A DNA stretch of 6,588 nucleotides from an uncultured Austwickia sp. (GTDB lineage Bacteria; Actinomycetota; Actinomycetes; Actinomycetales; Dermatophilaceae), in the NCBI GenBank assembly GCA_934678955.1, contig CAKUSI010000211.1, positions 1-6,588 of the forward strand, in the 5' to 3' direction. Below, in pieces: positions 1 through 5,969 of this stretch. The notes under the pieces were generated by a model. The model did not search any database, was not told the DNA's origin, and was given only the letters and a program-made list of their open reading frames with translations. The position numbers and the translations under genes are program-made. Position 1 is the stretch's first letter, and each line of letters starts with the position of its first letter.

Positions 1-275
1 TGATCGTCGGCGAGAACTCCCGCGCCGACGACATGGACGTCAACATCACCAAGGAGAAGAAGCTCACCAACGTGCGCGCCTCCTCCGCGGACAACTTCGA
101 GAAGGTCGTGCCGCCGCGCAAGCTGAGCCTCGAGCAGAGCCTGGAGTTCTGCCGCGAGGACGAGTGCGTCGAGGTGACCCCCGAGGCCGTGCGCATCCGC
201 AAGGTCGAGCTCGACGCGACGGTCCGCGCCCGGACCGCCGCGCGCGCCCGCAGCGAGGCGCGCCGCGAGAGCTGA
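1..275 (+). CDS. typA: TypA/BipA ribosome-associated GTPase, C-terminal end (partial)
   Basis: The frame is already open at the left edge (codons begin at base 3, reading [20 protein letters not shown]) and ends at TGA 273-275, so only about the last 90 residues are present. TypA/BipA is a translational GTPase related to EF-G and LepA that binds the ribosome and helps 50S assembly and growth under stress. The visible part is the family's characteristic C-terminal domain: the GENSR..D..VN..KEKKLTN signature, followed by the PPRK.SLEQ.LEF..EDE.VEVTPE..R.RK block, then a short Arg/Ala-rich tail. The GTPase G domain lies outside the window. A strong hairpin follows 16 bases after the stop, so typA probably ends its own transcript here. 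Identification rests on family memory of this well-conserved C-terminus and is firm. Confidence 0.95.
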   Translation, partial: IVGENSRADDMDVNITKEKKLTNVRASSADNFEKVVPPRKLSLEQSLEFCREDECVEVTPEAVRIRKVELDATVRARTAARARSEARRES

Positions 276-291
276 CGCACCCACCACGGGA

Positions 292-323
292 CGAGCGGCG
301 GCCGAGCGATCGGCCGCCGCTCG
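292..323 (+). terminator. Hairpin terminator after typA
   Basis: A perfect 14-bp inverted repeat has arms at 292-305 and 310-323 and the four-base loop GCGA. It starts 16 bases after the typA stop. Only a weak T-containing stretch (gtcgttcc) follows, as is common for terminators in GC-rich actinomycetes. It separates typA from the lysR gene downstream. Confidence 0.8.
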
Positions 324-432
324 GTCGTTCCCGCAGGATGCCGGGGTGGCCTGCGACCCACCGTCACGGACCCTCGATGGCGCATGATGCCGGGAGCGGG
401 GCGGCGCCCCGGCGGCCGTGAGGAGGTAGGCG
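324..432 (+). promoter_or_regulatory. Upstream region and ribosome binding site of the lysR-type gene
   Basis: This stretch lies between the typA terminator and the regulator's start codon and should hold its promoter. The clear element is AGGAGG at 421-426, six bases before the ATG at 433, which fixes that start. A small GC-rich hairpin (CGGGGC / GCCCCG, 397-402 and 406-411, loop GGC) sits just upstream of the ribosome binding site and could affect the leader. I see no convincing -35/-10 pair. Confidence 0.5.
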
Positions 433-1401
433 ATGCTCGAGCTGCGCAGGGTGCAGATCCTGGCGACGCTGGCCGTCGAGGGCACGATGACCGCGACGGC
501 GGCCCGGCTGCACCTGACGACCTCGGCCGTGAGCCAGCAGGTGGCGCTCCTGGAGAAGGAGGTCGGGCTCCCGCTGCTCGTGCGCAGCGGGCGCAACGTC
601 ATCCTCAACGAGGCCGGGCACGCGCTCCTCGGGCACTACGCGCAGATCGCCGAGGCGGTCGAGGAGGCCGAGGCGCACCTGCGCACCTTCCACAGCGACG
701 TCCGCGGCAGCCTCGCGATCAGCACGTTTCCCAGCTTCTGCAGCGTCGTCCTGCCCGAGGCGCTCATGGAGCTGCGCCGCGACCACCCGGGGCTGAGCAC
801 CTACGTGCGCGACCTGGAGCCGTTGGAGAGCATCGCCCAACTGCGCGGCGGCGGCGTCGACATCGCGGTGGTCGACGACGTGCACGACCTCGAGCTCGAC
901 GGCATCGTCACCGTCGAGCTGGGCAGCGACGAGGTGCTGCTGTGCGCCTCGCCGGATCACCGGCCCGCTCAGGGCCCGGCAGGCCCGACGATCGCCCTGG
1001 CCGACTACGCCGACGTCCCCTGGGTGCTCGACGCCGAGGGCAGCGCCTTCGCCACCTTCGTCCGAGGCGTCTGCCGAGAGGCCGGGTTCGAGCCGAGGGT
1101 GGTCGCGAACTGCAGCAATCTCGTCGCCTCGCTCGGGCTCGTGCGCGCAGGCTACGGCGTCGCGCTCATGAGCGAGCTCAACCTCGGGCCGGCGACCGCC
1201 GACCTCGTCGTGCGCCGCGTCGACCCCCCGGTGCGGCGCGCGATCCTCGTCGCGATGCGCGCCTCGAGCGTGCAAGCGCCCTCGGTGCGGGCCGTTGTGC
1301 AGGCCCTGCGCCGGGCGACCCGCGTCACCCGCGCGGGCTCCCGCAGGGGCGCCCAGCAGGGGAGCGGAGCCGGTGTCTGCGACGGGATCGGGCACGTCTG
1401 A
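433..1401 (+). CDS. LysR-family transcriptional regulator
   Basis: This encodes a 322-residue DNA-binding regulator, a little longer than the usual 290-310. Residues 1-62 form the winged helix-turn-helix, with the family pattern in which residues 16-40 (EGTMTATAARLHLTTSAVSQ onward) carry the helix-turn-helix and the wing follows (GLPLLVRSGRNVILNEAG). Residues 63-90 are the linker helix that makes the dimer. From about residue 92 (RGSLAIS) to about 275 is the periplasmic-binding-protein-like effector domain, including the typical LR.G.VDIAVV segment (137-147). The last ~30 residues are basic and low in complexity. The start is supported by AGGAGG six bases upstream. Unlike many LysR genes it is not divergent from its likely target: the next gene, a broken SdaC-type transporter, is read the same way after 287 bases. 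By context it may have sensed an amino acid such as serine or threonine, but the effector is inferred, not seen. Confidence 0.93.
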   Translation: MLELRRVQILATLAVEGTMTATAARLHLTTSAVSQQVALLEKEVGLPLLVRSGRNVILNEAGHALLGHYAQIAEAVEEAEAHLRTFHSDVRGSLAISTFPSFCSVVLPEALMELRRDHPGLSTYVRDLEPLESIAQLRGGGVDIAVVDDVHDLELDGIVTVELGSDEVLLCASPDHRPAQGPAGPTIALADYADVPWVLDAEGSAFATFVRGVCREAGFEPRVVANCSNLVASLGLVRAGYGVALMSELNLGPATADLVVRRVDPPVRRAILVAMRASSVQAPSVRAVVQALRRATRVTRAGSRRGAQQGSGAGVCDGIGHV

Positions 1402-1688
1402 GGCGCCGAGATCGCCCATCGTTCAGCAGAACTGAACAGTCCCTGCACTTTGTCGCGATGGACGCCGTCCTCTACGGCTTCCTATGGTGAAGGAACGGTG
1501 CACACCACTCCGCCCTGGTCGAAGATCGCACAGGGCACTGGGCGGTTCGAGCGCCGTGATCCTGACTTCTCGCTGCGACGACGCGCGCCTTCGGCTCTGC
1601 GGTCGCTGCTGATCCATCAGAGGGCAAACGACCGCAGGAGAGGCGCCGCGCGTCTCGCCGCAGACCGTAGGACGAAAGAGGGACAAAG
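1402..1688 (+). promoter_or_regulatory. Intergenic region upstream of the transporter pseudogene
   Basis: These 287 bases lie between lysR and the transporter and contain no convincing gene. They hold the dyad at 1421-1437 (listed separately), an imperfect hairpin at 1575-1606 (GCGAC/GTCGC, then CGC/GCG and GCC/GGC inside, loop TTC), and a purine-rich stretch (aaagaggg, about 1675-1682) before the GTG at 1689 that could serve as its ribosome binding site. The distance from dyad to start leaves room for an untranslated leader of 150-200 bases. I could not match the leader to any riboswitch I know. TATGGT at 1483-1488 might be a -10 element, but no -35 is well spaced for it. Confidence 0.4.
1421..1437. 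promoter_or_regulatory. Perfect dyad resembling a LysR-type operator
   Basis: GTTCAG and CTGAAC (1421-1426 and 1432-1437) form a perfect inverted repeat around CAGAA. Nested within it, T1423 and A1435 are separated by 11 bases, matching the T-N11-A shape of LysR-family boxes. It begins 20 bases after the stop of the LysR gene and lies upstream of the transporter, where an activator site would be expected. Shape and position support the call, but binding by this regulator is inference. Confidence 0.5.
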
Positions 1689-2576
1689 GTGTCACCACAG
1701 GCAACCGTCGAACTCGAGGCGGGCCGCGACGTCGCGACCGCGCAGGCCCCAGCGCCTTCACAGGCGACCAAGGGCTGGACGACGTACGACACGGGCTGGA
1801 TGCTCAGCCTGTTCGGCACCGCGATCGGCGCGGGCAGCCTCTTTCTGTCCATCAACGCCGGCGCCGGCGGCCTGTGGCCGCTGCTCATCGTCACCGCCCT
1901 CATCGGCCCGATGACCTACCTGTCGCACCGCGGCCTCTCGCGGCTCGTCTGCGCCTCGCCGCGCTCGGGCGGCGACATCACCGTCGCCGTGCGCGACTAC
2001 TTCGGTCAGGGCGCCGGCAAGCTCATCACGGTCCTCTACTTCTTCTCGATTTACCCGATCGTCCTCATCTACGGCGTCGGCATCAGCAACACCGTCGACA
2101 GCCTCATGGTCAACCAGCTCGGGATGGCGTCCCCGCCGCGCTGGCTCCTCTCGGGCGTGCTCGTCGCCCTCATGATGAGCGTGATGATCGCCGGGTAGCG
2201 CATCATGCTGTTCGCCACGAAGTGGCTCGTCTACCCGCTCATGGCGATCCTGCTCGGCGTGAGCCTCTACCTCGTGCCGTCCTGGCAGGTCGGCAGCATG
2301 GTCTCCGCGCCGATGCCCTCGGTCGGTGACCTGGCGATGTCGGTGTGGATGGTCATCCCGGTGCTCGTCTTCGCTGCGGTCGCGAACCCGAGCATCCTTA
2401 GCCTCATCGAGACCCTGTCGGGCCCGATCATCGCGAGCGTCCTCTACCTCATGCCGATGATCGCGATCCGCCGCGTGCCCGCGCTGGCCCCCTCCCGCGG
2501 TCGCCTCTCGAACGTCTTCGTGACGATCGCCGGCCTCGTCGCCGTGAGCGGCATCCTGCTGAGCATCGTGCCCTGA
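1689..2576 (+). pseudogene. SdaC-family serine/threonine transporter, broken by a stop codon and an internal deletion
   Basis: The intact ancestor would be a membrane carrier of the hydroxy/aromatic amino acid permease (HAAAP) family, importing serine or threonine with protons or sodium. From the GTG at 1689 residues 1-169 show the family N-terminus: a hydrophilic lead, then the TM1 motif GTAIGAG.LFL.INAG (residues 43-58), then [12 protein letters not shown] and SGGDIT before further hydrophobic segments. A TAG at 2196-2198 then stops the frame (..MIAG*RIMLF..), and the same frame carries on without interruption to TGA 2574-2576 with recognisable transporter sequence, ending in [17 protein letters not shown] and a last membrane helix. 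Between VIPVLVF and AVANPSIL (about 2361-2390) the protein jumps from the mid-protein motif to the final quarter, so roughly 130-140 residues and several helices are missing in frame. Read through, it would be 295 residues against about 430 in E. coli SdaC. Ser54 stands where the family has Pro (LFLPINAG). The N-terminal fragment alone could be translated but should not transport. Confidence 0.88.
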
Positions 2577-2601
2577 CGCGGCTGATCCGGACCATGAAGC
2601 G

Positions 2602-2639
2602 CGCCGCCGACACGTTGACGATGCAGCGTGTCGGCGGCG
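2602..2639. terminator. Strong hairpin between convergent genes, likely bidirectional terminator
   Basis: A perfect 13-bp inverted repeat has arms at 2602-2614 and 2627-2639 and a 12-base loop that can pair a little further. It sits 25 bases past the transporter's stop on the + strand and 38 bases past the end of the heme-like gene on the - strand. It is therefore placed to end transcripts from both sides. There is no long T tract on either side. Confidence 0.75.
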
Positions 2640-2677
2640 TCGTTCGTGGCAGGAAGCCTGCAGGGGGTCGCCCGCAG

Positions 2678-3819
2678 CTACGCGAAGCTCTCGCGCAGCG
2701 TGGCGACCGAGATGTGCGGCCAGCCGATGACGCCCTGGTCCTGCATCAGCAAGATCTTGAAGTTCAGGACGCACATCTGGGCGTATTGGATCTGCATCAG
2801 CGGCGGTCGCGTCGGGTGGCTGAGCCGCTGGATCCACGTCGTGGCGTAGACCAGCGTGGACTCGGCGTTCGGGCCTTGGGGTGCCGTGGGCACACCCCCG
2901 CGCAGGAAGGGAGTGTTGGCCAGTCCACCATCGCTGTTGGGTGGGGTGACGGTCGTGTGCGGCCCGTACGGATCATTCGGTCGGTTGCGGAAACCGACCG
3001 AATGCTGGGTCATGACATTGATCGCGACCCCTCGAAGCTGTAGCCGTCGGCGACCTGGGCCTGCACCTGTGCTTGCAGGAGGCGGATGGGGTCGTTGGCG
3101 ACCTCCTGCATCGGGACGCCGTTGATCTACGCCGGGAGCGCTGGCTCGGGCGGATTGGTGTCGTACGGCGTGCGCGGGCAGTGCGGCCCCTCGGGGACCG
3201 ACAGGTCGTACTGCTGGAAGGGCGTGAGGTGATCCGTGCGGGAGGTGCCGGCCTCGGAGCTGCCCGCCGCGTTCATGATCGCTTCGGCGGGCGGCGTCAC
3301 GCCGGTGATCGGGACGCTGTTGAAGGAGAGGAAGTCGGAGAAGGCGTACGGCTGCGTGCCCGACGCGAGGACCGGCGTGCCGGAGAAGGGGAGCGCCGCG
3401 CCTTGGGCGAGCAAGGTGGTCCCGTGCGGGATCGAGGCCATGCGGTACACGATCTGACCCCCCTTCGGGGCCTCCTGCGATGGGTAGTCGGCAGCGGGCT
3501 GCACCATCCACATGGCCGGCTCGATGTGCAGCGCGCTGTGGGTATCGCGGTCCTGCACCTTGTGCAGATACGTCAGTCCGTAGAGGTCGATGCCGTCCCA
3601 GCCGCAGGCTCGATTGGGTACCGGCGAGCCGATCGGCGTGACCTCGATGCTCTCGTGCGTCTGGTTGAGCTGCAGATACAGGTTGGCGCGGCCGGAGAAA
3701 TCCGGTCGAGCGATGAGATTGAAGCCCTCGCCTTCCCAGTGGCCGATCATCTCGTTCATCAGTCCCAGGTCGGCAGCCACCTGGTCGGTCTGCGGGCTGA
3801 ATCTGGCCGATGTGACCAT
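2678..3819 (-). pseudogene. Heme-binding-like beta-barrel protein, broken by a stop codon and a frameshift
   Basis: The ATG at 3819-3817 has a perfect AGGAGG (3834-3829) nine bases upstream. The first 230 residues resemble bacterial and fungal proteins often annotated as heme-binding: GHWEGEGFNLIARPDF (26-41), a beta-rich stretch with TPIGSPVPNR (61-70), then LYGLTYLHKV, ALHIEPAMWM (96-105) and IPHGTTLLAQG (130-140). The frame meets TAG at 3129-3127, and after it the same frame continues as INGVPMQEVANDPIRLLQAQ up to ADGYSFEG. There a one-base loss in the run of four C's at 3028-3031 (G's on the coding strand) shifts it. The next frame resumes with VAINVMTQHS and runs to a family-like C-terminus, WPHISVATL, ending at TAG 2680-2678. 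The repaired protein would be about 380 residues. No signal peptide or membrane segment is visible. Codons such as aca, aga, gta, gga and aat are more frequent than in ppk2, which suggests foreign origin. Family assignment is from memory of motifs; heme binding itself is not shown. Confidence 0.8.
2974..3004. repeat. Perfect 13-bp inverted repeat inside the heme-like pseudogene
   Basis: The arms at 2974-2986 and 2992-3004 are exact reverse complements around the five-base loop gcgga. The element lies within codons for HSVGFRNRPN of the former protein, not between genes. It begins, in the direction of transcription, 23 bases after the frameshift run at 3028-3031. It could be a chance result of codon choice, an inserted palindrome, or an RNA hairpin. 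Confidence 0.75.
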
Positions 3820-3956
3820 CTGGCTATTCCTCCTATGACGTATCGATGACCAGCAGGGGTGGGCCTGCAGTCGAGGGGACGCCGGGGGCGGCGTCTCAAC
3901 ACGCGCGGGAGAGCGCCCTTCAGAGGCTAGCCCGCACGCACGCGGCGAGCGAGCGG
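3820..3956 (-). promoter_or_regulatory. Gap between the HAD gene and the heme-like pseudogene
   Basis: These 137 bases separate two genes read leftwards. They must hold the 3' end of the HAD transcript and probably the promoter of the heme-like gene. The ribosome binding site AGGAGG (3834-3829) is clear. Two small hairpins are visible, GCAGG/CCTGC (3853-3857 and 3864-3868) and the one at 3878-3895, plus an 8-bp palindrome GGCTAGCC (3925-3932). No clear promoter was found. Confidence 0.4.
3878..3895 (-). terminator. Possible weak terminator after the HAD phosphatase gene
   Basis: A six-bp stem GACGCC/GGCGTC (3878-3883 and 3890-3895) with a six-base loop lies 61 bases past the HAD stop on the - strand. 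It is short, is not followed by a T run, and would be the only candidate ending this transcript before the pseudogene. Confidence 0.3.
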
Positions 3957-4937
3957 TCAGCGGGCCGGTGCGTCGTCGGGGTGGACGAGCCCGCCGATCT
4001 CGCGCAGGTCGAGGGCGTAGAGCGGCTCGATGTCGCTCGGCTCGGGCACGGGTGGCGCGGGTCGGCCGCCGCCGAAGAGCTCGGCCAGCACCGCCGCGAT
4101 GCCCTCGTCGTCGTGCGATGCCGTGACCCGATCGGCAGCCTCCTGGACGGCGGCGGTGGCATTGGCCATCGCGACCCCGAGCCCCGCAGCGCGCAGCATC
4201 GGCAGGTCATTGCCGTTGTCCCCGAACGCGACGCACTCGCCCAGCTCGGCGCCCTTCGCCTGCGCGACGCTCGCCAGCGCCGAGCCCTTGTCCACCCCGC
4301 CGGCCGTGGCCTCGAAGTAGAACGGCGCCGAGAAGGCCGTCTCCACCCCGTCGAACTCCTGGGCGAAGTCCGCACCGAAGGGGCGCAGTCGCTCGGGCGT
4401 GGGGTACATGAGGAGCTTGTCGACGGTGACCCCGTCATCCACACACAGCTGTGTGAGATCGGGGACGGCGCGGACCCGCAGGTCGTTGCCGTCGGCCTCG
4501 ATCGCGACCTGGGGATCATCGGGCCGGTCGACGACGAGCTCGTCGCCGTCGCACACCATGACGAGGATGTCGTGCGCCACGGCGTAGCGGATCATCCCCA
4601 GCGCCTCCTCGAACGGCAGCGACCGCCGCAGCAGCTGCTCGCCGCTGTCGACGTCGATCGCCACCGACCCGTTGCCGCCGACGAAGACGAAGCCCGCGGT
4701 GTCGAGCCGCAGCCGCCGCGCGAGGCGGCGCAGTCCGGCGATGGGCCGCCCCGAGGCGAGCACGATCGTGGCGCCGGCGGCCCGGGCCCGCGCGAACTCG
4801 GCGCGCGTGCCGGGCAGGACCGTCCCGGCGGAGGTGAGCAGCGTGCCGTCGATGTCGACGGCCACGAGGGCGGGGGAGTGCCTCCGGAATCTCGAGGCCG
4901 GCGAGGCTGTCGAGTCCGGCGAAGCTGTCGAGTGCAT
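3957..4937 (-). CDS. Cof-type HAD-IIB family hydrolase (sugar-phosphate or nucleotide phosphatase type)
   Basis: This is a cytosolic magnesium-dependent phosphatase of the haloacid dehalogenase superfamily, 326 residues from the ATG at 4937. All four catalytic motifs are present: motif I DIDGTLL (28-34, nucleophile Asp28 and acid/base Asp30), motif II LASGRP (60-65, Ser62), motif III Lys217 in GGVDKGSAL, and motif IV GDNGND (239-244, metal-binding Asp240 and Asp244). The cap domain of the type IIB class fills the space between motifs II and III. The substrate cannot be read from sequence; relatives act on sugar phosphates, flavin nucleotides or similar. A GTG lies directly before the ATG, but GGAG (4946-4943) is five bases from the ATG and too close to the GTG, so I chose ATG. 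The first 24 residues form a Ser/Thr/Ala/Pro-rich extension made by an 18-base tandem repeat, and there is a Pro-rich C-terminal tail from about 292. Stop is TGA. It follows ppk2 on the same strand after 114 bases. Confidence 0.93.
   Translation of the reverse strand: MHSTASPDSTASPASRFRRHSPALVAVDIDGTLLTSAGTVLPGTRAEFARARAAGATIVLASGRPIAGLRRLARRLRLDTAGFVFVGGNGSVAIDVDSGEQLLRRSLPFEEALGMIRYAVAHDILVMVCDGDELVVDRPDDPQVAIEADGNDLRVRAVPDLTQLCVDDGVTVDKLLMYPTPERLRPFGADFAQEFDGVETAFSAPFYFEATAGGVDKGSALASVAQAKGAELGECVAFGDNGNDLPMLRAAGLGVAMANATAAVQEAADRVTASHDDEGIAAVLAELFGGGRPAPPVPEPSDIEPLYALDLREIGGLVHPDDAPAR
4893..4932. repeat. 18-base imperfect tandem repeat at the 5' end of the HAD gene
   Basis: Two copies of an 18-base unit (4893-4910 and 4911-4928, differing at two positions) are followed by the first four bases of a third. 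Eighteen is a multiple of three, so the reading frame is kept. The repeats encode a doubled six-residue block, STASPD then STASPA, in the N-terminal extension ahead of the catalytic Asp. Copy number could vary among strains without breaking the enzyme. Confidence 0.8.
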
Positions 4938-4969
4938 CACCCCTCCAGCGTTCCAGCTCCGACACGGCG

Positions 4970-5000
4970 ACGGGCCGCCGGGGCATCCCCGACGGCCCGT
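4970..5000 (-). terminator. Composite hairpin between ppk2 and the HAD gene
   Basis: An outer 8-bp stem ACGGGCCG/CGGCCCGT (4970-4977 and 4993-5000) encloses a two-base internal loop and an inner GGGG/CCCC stem (4980-4983 and 4987-4990) closed by CAT. It stands about 50 bases past the ppk2 stop on the - strand and could end or weaken the ppk2 transcript before the HAD gene. No T run follows, so a processing or attenuating role is equally possible. Confidence 0.5.
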
Positions 5001-5014
5001 GCACCGGCCGGTGC
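5001..5014. repeat. 14-bp perfect palindrome GCACCGGCCGGTGC
   Basis: The palindrome directly abuts the composite hairpin at 4970-5000 and lies 38 bases past the ppk2 stop. It could be a second hairpin of a double terminator or a dimer-binding operator for the downstream HAD gene. Nothing in the sequence decides between these. Confidence 0.5.
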
Positions 5015-5051
5015 TCAGAAGGCCCGACCTCGTGAGGTGACGCGCGTGAGG

Positions 5052-5969
5052 TCAGTCGTCGACCGCGTCGCGACCCCGGCGGACGATCGCGGGATCCGGC
5101 GCGTAGACGACCTCGGGATCCTTGCCGTGGTAGTCGAACTGGTTGAGGTAGAAGCGCATCGCGTTGATCCGGGCGCGCTTCTTGTCGTTGCTTTTGATCG
5201 TCGTCCACGGGGCGGCGTCGGTGTCCGTGCGGCGGAACATCTCCTCCTTCGCCTGCGTGTAGGCGCCCCACCGATCCAGGGACTCCAGGTCCATCGGCGA
5301 GAGCTTCCACTGGCGCACCGGGTCGATTTGGCGGATCGCGAAGCGGGTGCGCTGCTCCTTCTGCGTCACCGAGAACCACAGCTTCGTCAAGGAGACGCCC
5401 GCGTCGATGAGCGCGTCCTCGATGAGCGGGGCCTGCGTCATGAAGCGCAGGTACTCCTCGTCGGTGCAGAAGCCCATGACGCGCTCGACCCCGGCCCGGT
5501 TGTACCAGGAGCGGTCGAAGAGGACGATCTCGCCGGCCGTCGGCAGATGGGCGATGTAGCGCTGGAAGTACCACTGACCGAGCTCGGTCTCCGTCGGCTT
5601 CGTCAGCGCGACGACCCGCGCGGCGCGGGGGTTGAGGTGCTCGGTGAAGCGCTTGATCGTGCCGCCCTTGCCGGCGGCGTCGCGGCCCTCGAAGAGGATG
5701 AGGTGCTTGCGGCCCGTGTCCTGGGTCCAGTACTGGAACTTCAGCAGCTCGACCTGGAGCTGGTACTTCTCGACCTCGTACTCCTCGCGGGTCATCCGCT
5801 CGTCGTAGGGGTAGCCCTCGCGCCACGTGTCGACCGCCGAGCCGCCCGGGTCGATGAGGTCGGGGTCCGACCCGTGATCGTCGCTGCGGACCGTGTACCC
5901 CTCGCGGCGCAGCTTGTCGATGTACTCACGCATGTTCTCCAGGACGGCGGCGTCGGCAAGCTCGGTCAT
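5052..5969 (-). CDS. ppk2: Polyphosphate kinase 2, class I
   Basis: PPK2 transfers phosphate between inorganic polyphosphate and nucleotides; class I enzymes mainly turn nucleoside diphosphates into triphosphates using polyphosphate. The protein is 305 residues, the normal one-domain length. After an N-terminal helical part, WREGYPYDERMTREEYE (49-65) leads to the P-loop domain: Walker A GRDAAGKGG (95-103) in the context LFEGRDAAGKGGTIKRF, the KPTETE..QWYFQRYI..LP segment (124-143), Walker B LFDRSWYNR (150-158), and then GVERVMGFCT. The lid module includes RQIDPVRQWKLSPMDLES (213-230), followed by the conserved WTTIKSNDKKRARIN (255-269). All key residues appear intact. The ATG at 5969-5967 is preceded by AGGAG (5979-5975) five bases away; a TTG one codon earlier is too close to that site. 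Stop is TGA. The gene is divergent from mshB and may lead a transcript with the HAD gene, subject to the hairpins between them. Confidence 0.96.
   Translation of the reverse strand: MTELADAAVLENMREYIDKLRREGYTVRSDDHGSDPDLIDPGGSAVDTWREGYPYDERMTREEYEVEKYQLQVELLKFQYWTQDTGRKHLILFEGRDAAGKGGTIKRFTEHLNPRAARVVALTKPTETELGQWYFQRYIAHLPTAGEIVLFDRSWYNRAGVERVMGFCTDEEYLRFMTQAPLIEDALIDAGVSLTKLWFSVTQKEQRTRFAIRQIDPVRQWKLSPMDLESLDRWGAYTQAKEEMFRRTDTDAAPWTTIKSNDKKRARINAMRFYLNQFDYHGKDPEVVYAPDPAIVRRGRDAVDD

Noticed and set aside
364..1419. A 351-codon antisense frame over the lysR gene
   Set aside because: The LysR protein on the + strand has a clear helix-turn-helix and ribosome binding site, while the antisense product has no domain.
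1484..1612. A 42-codon frame (MVKERCTPLRPGRRS...) that could be a leader peptide before the transporter
   Set aside because: No ribosome binding site, no run of Ser or Thr codons as in an attenuator, and Arg-rich content typical of chance frames.
1600..1688. Purine-rich leader with agaggg and ggagagg stretches, considered as a glycine riboswitch
   Set aside because: The conserved core order of that riboswitch could not be found, so no call is made.
2205..2576. The 3' part of the transporter as a separate small membrane protein
   Set aside because: Its ATG has no ribosome binding site and the sequence is the direct continuation of the upstream transporter frame.
1758..2837. A 359-codon antisense frame over the transporter pseudogene
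   Set aside because: Its product is His/Asp/Arg-rich and it exists because the opposite strand codes a hydrophobic protein. It does not rescue the locus.
4516..5826. A 436-codon open frame on the - strand spanning the ppk2-HAD gap
   Set aside because: It is an out-of-frame shadow of both genes, with Arg/Pro/Ala-rich low-complexity translation and no motif.
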